The notes under the pieces were generated by a model. That model was not told where the DNA came from. It saw only the letters and a program-made list of their open reading frames with translations, and did no database searches. From Chrysophaeum taylorii (Eukaryota > Sar > Pelagophyceae > Pelagomonadales > Pelagomonadaceae), in NCBI GenBank assembly GCA_029834535.1, contig JAQMWT010000576.1, forward strand, positions 1 through 64,000: DNA of 64,000 nt, read 5' to 3'. The number at the start of each line of letters is the position of its first letter. Positions within the stretch are counted from its first letter, which is position 1. A program made the translations under genes and the position numbers. Shown here one piece after another: positions 51,924-60,942 of the stretch.

Positions 51924-53431
51924 CTAGGAGGTAGGAATGGTGTTGAGGACGGCGTTGGTTTCAAAGTGGGAGTTGCGGATGTCAGCATGGGCAGTTTCGA
52001 GTGCCTTGAACTGGGTGTGGGTGAGATGGAGTTCCGCGCGGATGTATACCAATTCGTCAGCTTGGATGGCGAGCTGGGCAGTGGCGAAAGCTAGGGCGGC
52101 GTCGGTTATGGTGAGTTTGGCGGCTGTCGAGGACAAAGCGTCATCCTTGAGAGTGAGCGTGGCCTTGGTTGCGGCCAAGTCATCGGTTTGGGAGCGGAAT
52201 GCAGCCTGAGTGGTGGCCAATTCGCGTTGGAGCGCAGACGGAGGTGCATTGGAACTTCGAGAAAGGAGGTGGTGTGTTGCTTTGGTGGAGACGGGGGAAT
52301 GGTCGGGGCCGTGGAGTGCGTATTCACGCGGGTGTAGATGAAAATCGGGGGAACAGCGATTTTTGAAAGGTGATGAAGGTCGGTCAGGATGGTCCGATGG
52401 TTGGGCGGTAGTAGCTTGAGCCGCAGAATGAGCTGGGGTAGGAATGGAAGTGCCTGGGCCGTAGTGGCCGTAGGTGGCGTGGTCTTGTGAGTGGAGATTG
52501 AAGTCTGGAGGAGAGTGACTTGCGGAAGATGATGGATATCGGACAGTAGGGTCCGACGGTGGGGCGGCAGGAGCTTGAGCCGCGGTGGGGGCGTGGTCAG
52601 GGATGACGGTGCCGGGGCCGTCATAACCGTAGGTGGCATGATCATCAGGAAGGACATGAGTGTTGCGGCGATGGGGTTGACGAGGATGTTGGGGAACTCG
52701 AATAGATGGTGAAGTGGGAGTCGCCGATAGTGGGGAGTTAGGCTCCAGTGAAGGAGGTGGAGGCTCCGGTGGGGTTGGTGGAGTGAAGAGATTATTGTTG
52801 AGTGGTGGTGGTGGTGGAGTGTTCAACATCGCTGGTGCGATATTCGAACGAGGTGGAGTGTCCTCGTGAATGTGGGGTGTGCCAGGTTGTGGAGTAACCT
52901 TGGCGATGCCTGGGTCCGGAGGGAAGGCAGTGGGGGCCTGAGACTTTGCCGTGGGTGTTTGACATCCGGTGGGGTTGTCGGCAGGAGGTGGATTCTGTTC
53001 GTGTTCGATAACATTTTGAACAGTAGGAGGGGGGGTGACCATCGAGATGATCGGGTCTTGGGTCACGACTTCGTGATAAGCTTGCTTTTGCTTGAGGGGG
53101 TTGCCGTAAGAACAGCTGGTGGAGGAGCTTGTTCGAATTGCTCGTCATGATCGAGTTGCACGTCTTGATCGAGTTGCTCGTCTTGAGCTGCGATGCTTGC
53201 GGTGAGCGCAGCATTTTCGGCAGCGTGTTTGGCTCTGAGATTAGCGAGATCAGTGGTGGTCCGATTATATATTTCATCTAGGCGCTTTTTGAGCGGTTGC
53301 CAGAGTGCTTGTGGGTCTTGTGGTGTAGCGAATTGCTTCGCTGATTCCAGACTCGGGACTTGTGGGTCGTGAGTCGCCATGTTGTCGGGGTTGCGTTTTG
53401 CGCGTTGTTGTTTGCCTTTCACACGTTTCAC
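51924..53431 (-). CDS. gag-like 5' region of LARD copy 2
   Basis: Two overlapping frames near the 5' LTR. The first (53431-53063) begins MKRVKGKQQRAKRNPDNMAT and contains a coiled coil (RLDEIYNRTTTDLANLRAKH). The second (53066-51924) is Pro-rich, with two diverged copies of a DHATYG(Y/H)(D/Y)GPGT segment, and ends in a long regular helix (ELATTQAAFRSQTDDLAATK and on). Position after the primer region and coiled-coil content suggest gag-like proteins; nothing more specific can be said. Confidence 0.4.
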
Positions 53432-53599
53432 ACTTGTTCACCAGTAGCAAGTGATGAGACTTGACTACGGTCTTGACACTTTCAGGAAATTCAGGAGATT
53501 GCTCTTACCTGGAAATCCTGAGTCTTTGTCCGAGACGTCGATCGGGATCGATGTCTTTCGGAGGACGTTTCTCTACGAGTACCGGACTGGGTCCAAACC

Positions 53600-53785
53600 T
53601 AGAGACAGGGAAAAGTCACTGTACTCCTGATAGAGAAGGATAGCAGTGGTAGTGCTGCCTTTCGCCCTGTCCTCTTACGACGCAAAGAGCAGCACGGTGT
53701 TCGACACAGCGATTTTGGGTGTTTACGTGTGAGTGTGAGACTAGGGGGGGGGGGTCCTAACCCTAAATGGGGTTTTCTATCTGTA
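53600..53785 (-). repeat. 5' LTR of LARD copy 2
   Basis: 186 bp, starting TACAGATAGAAAA and ending TGTCTCTA on the minus strand. Just after it the minus strand reads TTTGGACCCAGTCCGGTA, similar to the primer region of the main copia family. Confidence 0.7.
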
Positions 53786-53897
53786 GTGTTCCTGGTCGAG
53801 ATTCTGTATCTTGTGGACTGCACGGGGAGGCCTACTGAAATTCAGGGGGTGTCTGGTGTCGGCGTGAAGTCCGCTGACTCCCGGCAAAAAGTGTGAA

Positions 53898-54287
53898 TCA
53901 GAGAGCGGGGGAAGGGGCGCCGAGACCACCAGAAAGACCACGGCGGTGGTCTCCTGGCATGCTGCCGGTGCGCGACGGATTCAGTCTTAGAGTGGCTGGT
54001 TGGAAGACGCTGAAGGGCATGAAGAGGGCGGCGCTGCCTAACGTGCCCATGTTTCCAAAGAGGCTGGAAGGGCCGTAGTTGTTGGCACGGCCGCCGCCAG
54101 CTAGCCGTGCAAGGAGCGCCGAGAGCATTTGAATTTGCTGTTGCAGCTGCTGCACCATGTGTGGCAGTAGAAACGGCACCTGACCACGCTCAGGGGTATT
54201 GTCGCCAACACGCCGGAGTCCTCGAACTTGAGGCCGGCGCGAGGCTTGGGGTCGGCCGTTCAGCGCGACAAACAACTCGCTCGCCAA
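53898..54287 (-). CDS. Unrecognised 129-aa protein
   Basis: Open frame from the ATG at 54,287 (MASELFVALNGRPQASRR). It contains an amphipathic helix (VQQLQQQIQMLSALLARLAG) and a Gly/Pro-rich end. No family recognised. A hAT-type element lies 33 bp upstream of the ATG, so the original promoter or upstream exons may have been displaced. It could be a host gene remnant between two insertions, or chance. Confidence 0.3.
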   Translation of the reverse strand: MASELFVALNGRPQASRRPQVRGLRRVGDNTPERGQVPFLLPHMVQQLQQQIQMLSALLARLAGGGRANNYGPSSLFGNMGTLGSAALFMPFSVFQPATLRLNPSRTGSMPGDHRRGLSGGLGAPSPAL

Positions 54288-54320
54288 GCCTCACAAACTT
54301 GAGACTGGGAGGTTGATAAT

Positions 54321-55106
54321 CAGCGTTGGGAATTCACTGGGCTCACTTCACTAGGTTCACTGAATTTGGTTCACATCACTTCACTTCACTTCACCGAATT
54401 TTGTTGTCCGAAGTCCAATGTTCACTTCATGTTCATTCACTTTGGCTGACGGCCTGACCCCGACCCCGTATGATGAGCGAAGTCGAGCCGCGCTATCTGG
54501 AGGTGGAGGATACAGCTGATGATGAGGAGGAAAACGCGGAACAGCAGGAGAAGCACAAGAAAAAGCCGATGTCGATGCTGACGTCGAACACGCCCGGCAA
54601 AACTGGATGATAAACCAGGGAAACGTGTTGCTCGGCGCGGACGAGGCGGACAAAGTTGCCCTCCTGCGCGTGACGAAGAATTTCATTGCGGCGGCCCGGA
54701 TCAAGCATAGCGATCTCGCCGAGACCGAGTTCAAAAACGCCGGAAGCACTATCCCCGACGACTCTGCGGGGATGGGGTCTGATGAGGAAGAATGAACAAG
54801 ACGAAGATACCGAGGTCGTTCACATCGCCTAAAGTGAGAAACACTGAACACCATCCACAGTGACTCCTCCTTTGCCCCGAAACGCGAATGAATATAAGAG
54901 CACCAGACCTAGGCAATAGCGGGCGGGGCGCACGGAACTGACGGGGCGCGGCAGGGACCGGCGCTGGCGTAAAAAAAGAGGCGTTCACTTCACCATGGTT
55001 CACGATAGCCACGTAGGGCGACGTGTTCACTTCAAATCACTTCACCAAAATTGCGTGGCAGGTGAAGTGGCTCGCGTTCACTTGCGGAAATGAATACCCA
55101 ACGCTG
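54321..55106 (+). mobile_element. Non-autonomous hAT-type DNA transposon, 786 bp
   Basis: Terminal inverted repeats: left CAGCGTTGGGAATTCACT, right (complement) CAGCGTTGGGTATTCATT, matching at 16 of 18 positions. Flanks TTGATAAT and TTGATTAT form an 8-bp target duplication with one mismatch, as hAT elements make. Subterminal DNA holds many TTCACTTCA words, plausible transposase-binding sites. No transposase with RNase H-like core or dimerisation domain fits in the length, so it needs a helper element. Confidence 0.85.
54470..54795 (+). CDS. Short acidic frames inside the hAT element
   Basis: Two overlapping small frames: 54470-54610 (46 aa, MMSEVEPRYLEVEDTADDEE) and 54607-54795 (62 aa, MINQGNVLLGADEADKVALL). 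The second reads well upstream of its ATG too (KADVDADVEHARQNW), so both may come from one gene split by a frame change or an intron. The second contains a helix with basic residues (LLRVTKNFIAAARIKHSDL) and an acidic end. Possibly a remnant of the N-terminal part of the parental transposon protein or a captured host exon. Family unknown. Confidence 0.35.
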
Positions 55107-55487
55107 TTGATTATGATAAAGATACTCTTGATAAAGAAAAGAAAGTCCTAAAGGGACTGACGTCGCCTAGACAGCTGGCATCTACGTCAGAGTGAAAGGA
55201 GCAGGGCAACCCTTAAGGGGCAGGGTAAGCCCTGAGAAGTAGGGTAAGCCCTCAGAGACGGAAGTTGTCGCCAGAGGACCCCCCTAGTGAGAAATCGAGC
55301 TGCCCACAGCGAGTGGCTCATCCTTACTACTAATTGGCAGATGCTTGTTAGTTTGTTTGTTTGTCTGTCTGTCTGTCGTTAAGGGTCGACTGCTAAGAGG
55401 GGTGTGTGTGTGGTGCATGAAGGATGTGTGTGGTTTTGTGGGTAGGAGGGATGTGCCTGACGGGCGTAGATAGATATGTCTTTAAAG
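55107..55487. other. No gene recognised
   Basis: Spacer between the hAT element and the third helicase remnant. It contains two copies of AGGGTAAGCCCT near 55,230 and 55,255, and TGTTTGTC-type repeats at 55345-55378. Confidence 0.45.
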
Positions 55488-56535
55488 GTCGACAAGTGCA
55501 GGCCAGTAAGTTCAACTAGTCCCAAACTCTAACCCCAGTAGGTTCACCTGGTCCCAGTAAGCTCACCTGGTCAGTAAGTTCACCTAGTCCCAATCTCTAA
55601 TCCCGCTCCGCCTTTTACCTTTAAGTTTACTCTTAAACTCCAGTAAGTTCGGCGTAAACCCACTCGTGCTCACATCCACTCACCCCACTTTCCTTTGAGC
55701 TCGTCGTTCTCACCCCCGCCAATCTAAACAGCCTTGATCCGCACACGCCGCTAACCTTTGAGTTTACTCTAAAAACCCCAGTAAGTTCACGTGGTCCCAG
55801 TAATAAGTTCACCTGGTCACTAAGTTCACCTAGTCCCAATCTCTAACCCCAGTAAGCTCACCTGGTTCCAGTAAGTTCACCTGGTCCCAGTAAGTTCACC
55901 TACAGTGCGCGTGTAGACGCCGGGAGGGGGCTTATCGGTATTGCGCAGCACGTGTGGGGTAGGGTGGAGTCGTCGACCCAGAAGAGGCTCTCCTCGGGGT
56001 TGCCGATCGACAGAGAGCCACGTAGAGCTGGACGTGGCAGAAGACGGGCTTGGGCAAGAGGACGCCGACCTCGCGGGGCGTCTGGCCCTGGCTCTTGTTG
56101 ATCGTCTGGCGTAGGCGGGCCTTAAGGGATACTGGTTGGAGGAGCGTCGGTGACATGACACGATCGATCATGTATCTGGTACCGTTGCTATGGCCGTGCG
56201 ACGGGTCGAGGTTGCGACGACCTTAAGCTCGCGCTCAAAGTCAGCATGCTCTTGGTTGTCAGGGAGTTGAAAACTCGACTGTAAAGAGCGAGGCGTCCTC
56301 TTCCGATCCAACCTAGTCGGCCAAAAAGAACTCCGACGCCTCGTCTCCGGGAAAGGCCGCGGTCATGCGCGCGTTGTCAGCATCGACAACATCGTTTCGA
56401 CGGGGCGTGAGAATGGCGCGCTGAGAGAGCCGCCGCGGGTCGCGGAAATAGTCTGCGAGATCCCCGTAGACGGCTACGAGGATTAGTATATGGCTCGCGC
56501 GCCTACCTGTGCCTTACCCTGATTCGGGGACAAAC
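55488..56535 (-). mobile_element. Helitron-type helicase remnant 3, inverted, with minisatellite tail
   Basis: Minus-strand counterpart of remnants 1 and 2. Helicase words seen: FFSAD region near 56.3 kb, ARLRQTINKSQGQTPREVGV and VFCHVQLYVALCRSATPR near 56.0-56.1 kb. The minisatellite of GTGAACTTACTGG units runs from about 55,910 to 55,500. The KSQGQT stretch is uninterrupted here. A broken remnant of about 1 kb facing remnant 4 head to head. Confidence 0.7.
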
Positions 56536-56865
56536 AGACAAGCGATGACCACGACTAGGTCCCGCGTACTTATCTCCGCCCGTCAGGCACATCCCTCATA
56601 CCCCACAAACCCACCCACATCCTTCATGCTCCCCACTCACACCCCCCTCTTAGCAGTCGACATTTAAAGACAAACAGACAAACCCACACACACCCCCCTC
56701 TTAGCAGTCGACATTTAAAGACAAACAGACAAACACAAAACAAAACCACACACATCCTTCATGCGCCACAACCCCCCCCCCCCTCTTAGCAGTCGACCTT
56801 TAAAGACAAACATACAAAAATCTCCTTTCCATAAGTTAGGACTGCTAAGAGGGGGGGGTAGATAG
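56536..56865. repeat. Spacer with repeated CCCTCTTAGCAGTCGAC words
   Basis: Three plus-oriented copies of a block with CCTCTTAGCAGTCGAC, TTTAAAGACAAACA and CACACATCCTTCATG words, then one inverted. The same block, inverted, precedes remnant 2 at 27163-27225. It seems to be the conserved upstream end of the helicase module. Confidence 0.6.
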
Positions 56866-58160
56866 GTATGTCTCGCGAATCAGGGTAAGGCTCAGGTAGG
56901 CGCGCGAGCCAATTGATCCTCCAAGCCGTACACGGCGACCTCGCAGACTATTTCCACGACCCGCGGCGGCTCTTTCAGCGCGCCATTCTCACGTCCCGTC
57001 GAAACGATGTTGTCGATGCTGACAACGCGCGCATGACCTCGGCCTTTCGCGGAGACGAGGTGTCGGAGTTCTTTTCGGCCGACTAGGTTGGGTCGGAAGA
57101 CGACGCCTCGCTCTTTACAGTCGAGTTTCCAACTCCCTGACAACCAACAGCATGCTGACTTTGAGCGCGAGCTTAAGGTCTTCGCAACCTCGACCCGTCG
57201 CACGGCCATTGCAACGGTACCATATACATGATCGATCGTGTCATGTCACCGAGGCTCCTCCAACCAACTTTGTATCCCTCAAGGCCCGCCTACGCCAGAC
57301 GATCAACAAGAGCCAGGGCCAGACGCCCCGCGAGGTCGGCGTCCTCTTGCCCAAGCCCGTCTTCTGCCACGTCCAGCTCTACGTGGCTCTCTGTCGATCG
57401 GCAACCCATAGGATATCCTCTTCTGGGTCGACGACTCCACCCTACCCCACACTTGCTGCGCAATAAGCCCCTCCCGGCGTCTACACGCGCACTGTCGTCT
57501 ACGGCGAGGTCCTCGGGTAGCCGCCCTCTCTCCCGCAACACAGAGTCGTCGGGTTCAGAGCTCAGCAGGGCGCAGCACCGAGTCATGCGAGTTGAACAGA
57601 GGACGAAGAAGTGGAGCGCCCTACGAAGGACGAGTGTTTGCGAGGGACCGGGCTGAACTGGGCGCTGGACTAAAGGGGTTTTGCTTTGGTTCCAAGTGGA
57701 CTTGCTGGCCTGCACTTGAAGACGAGTGTTTGCGAGGACCGTCGATGACGTACGGGAGGTCGCTCGCCAAGGCACTCCGGAAATGCGACATCCCCTTCAA
57801 CTCGTGGCACGACCTCGCACAAGACCGCGCGCAGTGGCGGTCCGCCATCCATGCACTTTCATCCCAAGCTTCTACCCCAACTGTGTGATTTTTTGCTCTG
57901 TGATCCTGGACCGGCTACTACCGGCCCAGCCTGGCTCCCATGCCCGGGAGAGGTCCGAAGTTAGTTCGTTAGTTAGTTAGTTTGCGAGGACCGTCGAAGT
58001 CAGCACAGCACGAAACTTCGTGGGGTTTGAGATTTGGGACCAAGTGAATGTGGGGTTAGAGATTGGGACTAGGTGAACTTACTGGGACCAGGTGAGTTTA
58101 CTAGGACCAGGTGAACTTACTGGGACCAGGTCAACTAGGTCAACTTACTGGCCTGCACTT
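56866..58160 (+). mobile_element. Helitron-type helicase remnant 4, with original C-terminus
   Basis: Plus-strand copy. In separate frames: VYGDLADYFHDPRRLFQRAI, then FFSAD, then LRNLDPSHGHCNGT, then RLRQTINKSQGQTPREVGVL, VFCHVQLYVALCRSAT, and the C-terminus GVYTRTVVYGEVLG ending at 57,520. These are the ordered hallmarks of Helitron/Pif1 helicases, including the VVY-EVL end missing in remnants 1-3. It is interrupted by the LINE at 57746-57979 and ends in minisatellite units and ACTGGCCTGCACTTG at about 58,160. Several frame changes, so not functional. Confidence 0.75.
57746..57979 (+). mobile_element. 5'-truncated LINE 3' end with 18-bp target duplication
   Basis: Perfect 18-bp flanks GTTTGCGAGGACCGTCGA at 57728-57745 and 57980-57997. 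The insert reads as the C-terminus of a LINE ORF2 (RSLAKALRKCDIPFNSW, then HDLAQDRAQWRSAIHAL) ending at the TGA at 57,886-57,888, followed by about 65 bp of 3' UTR and a GTTA-type tail. AQDR-x-x-W near the end is typical of several LINE clades. It identifies the GTTA-tailed family as LINE-driven. Confidence 0.85.
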
Positions 58161-60656
58161 GTTTGCGCTGAGCGCGAGCTTCCGCATCTCGAGCATCTCA
58201 AAACTTGATTCGTGTGTACACGCGTTGGATAATGTGGTCGAGCAGATTGCCGTGGTGCAAGGTGATCTTGAGGTCCAACACACCAAACTCGTGAGTAGAA
58301 ATCAGCCACACAGAAAACGAAATCTTTTGTCAGCTTCGACCTAACGGTGAAGCGGGAACCATCAACAACCTTATATGCGGGCCCAAAATGGCAGGCAGGA
58401 AGACAAAGAGTAGAAAGATGAAAGGTAGACTTACAATGAGAAAGCAGGTCCAAACGAGGCACGAAAAGCGAACTTCGCATATCAGGAATGAACTTGCGAT
58501 TGGAGCAAAAGGCAGCGCCGTACGTAGAGGCAAGCCAAAGGGCAACGCATAACGCGACGGCAAACCAAACAGTAATATTCTGTCCGCGAAGACAGGCTCG
58601 AAGAAAATCTTGGAAAGAACGGTTCACCCGTTCTGCATGATGAACGTGAACACGATAGTGACTCCTAATCAAGTGTCGCACTTCGAAGAGCAAGAAAAGT
58701 TCTTCCGTCAACGTAATGACGAACTCGTGAGCGCTATCCGTGCGAATCATTGGTGGTGAATGTCCTTCCAACACAATGATAGTGACAATAGACGCAGGAA
58801 GAGGCTCTGCGATCTTGTCGCGAAGCATGGCTAAACGATGAATAACACATAAAATCGGGGAGTGTGGAAAAGAATCGCCGAAGACGACAGGACGAGTCTC
58901 GTGACCATAACTGGAATAAGACCCACAGAGACTGATACGATGGGCAGAACAATCAGCATCATAGGCGAGTTGCCGAAGTAGACTAACTTTCTTCTGTTCG
59001 GGCGTGCGAGTTTTCTGAGACACCAAGCATCGAGCAGCATGGGCTTCGACTTCGTTCGACACGTGCGACTACCAGAAGCGCTCCAAAATCGACTGAACAA
59101 TACTCTTGCGACTCATGTGTCCATCACAAAAGGGGTTACCAGAAGCAATCCACAATCGACTGAACAATACTCGTGCGACTCGTGTGTCCATAACAAAAAG
59201 GGTTGTCACGGCACAATTGAATGATATGCTTGCGAAATTCCGCAGAAGCAACAATCATAGGATGCAGATCGGCAGCGATCCGGCAGAGTACTTCCTCGAC
59301 GCGTTCGAAACGAGAATCGACTTCCGAACGACCAAAAGAGTGGAATTGAGCCATCCAAAAACAAACAGTCGTGCACGAAGGAGCTTTCTTCAACTCTCGA
59401 ATTAGCTCATCGAGCTTACGATTGTCGGGAGTCTGGTCGACATATTCCGGACAGGCAGCATTATTATTATTATAAGCAAAGAACAGGGTTGGGTCGGCAA
59501 ACGACGCTTTGGACGCTGAATCGTCGCACTGGAAACGACTAAAGACAAATGATCACCTGGAGGCTCATCCTTCTTCGCAGATATTTCGGTTGCAATAGAT
59601 GACAACATGACACGATATACTGGCGTTCGCACTCCTTCCTCACCTGGAGACTTCGGCAATCCCTGGAAAACCAAATACGCGTGGTTGAGAGGTACAGTAA
59701 AATCGTCAGTCTCAATCCCGCGATCTGGAGGATAGCGAAAGAAATAATCAGGGTTGCTCATTCCCAGCGACCTACCCGGCTTGTAGTCGAGCTCAGGGTC
59801 AAATTTTGCGGGTCGCATATCCCATCGGGCGAACTGAACAGACGAGTGAGGAGCTCTCCGCAAAAACGTCAGATATCGAGGATCCGTCTCCGGTAGAATC
59901 CCGATTAATTCGATAGAAGCTCGAAAATGCTCTATAGGTAGAATGACAGCCAGCAGTTCCAAACGGAGGGCCCCATCGAGTCGCATTCCTTCCGGCGCAG
60001 CATAGCTCCAAGATTCAATCGCTTGCTCCTCTCGAGTGACTCTTCCACCTTCGTCCTCGACTTCGACAATCGTGAAGAGACACATGCCAAGACTATCTGT
60101 AGACACATCAGAACGTATATGTAGCCGCGAATTGTAGTCGGGGTGGTACACTCCCCTAGAATCGACCAAATCAACAACAATGGAGTCCAAAGTTTGATGA
60201 CACTCGGGCGCCCACTCGAACGACACACCTTCGACACACAAACGTCTCAGCGGCTCTACAATCTTGGAGTGGCCCTGTAAATACCAGTGGCCGAAATGGC
60301 TCGTGTCGATGAAAGATCGGATCTGAGGCTGTGATAAGATATCAGGAAGAGTCCCTGTAATCGGCATAATCGGTGGTGCTTTCAGCGTCTTAAGATTCGG
60401 CTTCAAAACATCAGGCGTAGAAACATGGCCCCAAAACTCGATATCATATTGAAGAAGATGGGACTTCGAGGTTCGACTGCTGTATCCTCGCTGGGCTGAA
60501 TGGCAGAGAACTTCGATCATGCCTTGCAAATGACGGTGGAGACTGTCTACCCCGATCATAATATCTTTGAAGATATCAAGTAAGTCCACGTACATCCACT
60601 TAGGCCAGTCGCTAGCCAGCTGCTTGCAAAAGAGTGCTACAGCGACCTTAACTTCC
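58161..60656 (-). mobile_element. Ty3/gypsy fragment (G4): RT, RNase H and integrase
   Basis: On the minus strand: RT part from LFCKQLASDW through the connection (AWECHQTLDSI-like segment), RNase H (HIRSDVSTDSLG, LELLAVILPIEHF, NPDYFFRYP), then an integrase part with IRTDSAHEF and HAERVNRSFQDFLRA. It starts abruptly at 60,656 within RT, next to a copia 5' LTR. A 70-bp tandem duplication lies near 59.07-59.21 kb. Broken with about five breaks. The missing first part of RT corresponds to what is present at 16.7-17.2 kb. Confidence 0.8.
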
Positions 60657-60661
60657 AAGGG

Positions 60662-60857
60662 AGGAGATACAAATTTTGACTTAGGGTTAGTACCCCCTAT
60701 CCTAGGGTTGGCTCTCTTACCTTTAGCACCTATTAATTCAGAAAAACGCTGTGTTATTCACACCGTGCTGTCCTCGTTGTTGGAGCACAGGACGAGGGCA
60801 GACTACCACTGCTCTCACTCTGCTGAAGGGTAACACAGTTGAAATTACTGTTCTCTA
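60662..60857 (+). repeat. 5' LTR of copia copy 3
   Basis: 196 bp, start AGGAGATACAAATTTT, end CTGTTCTCTA. Alignable over its full length with the other main-family LTRs. Its outer edge cuts gypsy RT sequence. Confidence 0.85.
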
Positions 60858-60942
60858 GGTATTGGGCACCAGTCCCGGTATCAGCAGAGTACCAGGATTT
60901 CCAGTCGAGTTCCGCTCCCTGACGTTCCTGAACCAAAACAAG

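Larger units (their letters stand above)
44179..53785 (-). mobile_element. LARD copy 2: large LTR element without pol
   Basis: Minus strand. Related LTRs at 44179-44369 and 53600-53785 enclose 9.2 kb. The LTRs resemble those of the main copia family (TAGAGATAGAAAA start, TTAGGGTTAG block, CAGCACGGTGT region). The element also shares the copia 3' segment before the LTR (GTTCAATCTGYGAGGGCG) and a primer region like TTGGGCACCAGTCCCGG. No RT, integrase, RNase H or protease motif was found, so it should depend on copia enzymes. The LTRs differ from one another by more than 10%, and no flanking target duplication is evident. Contains a 2.7-kb palindrome. Old; a few breaks. Confidence 0.65.
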
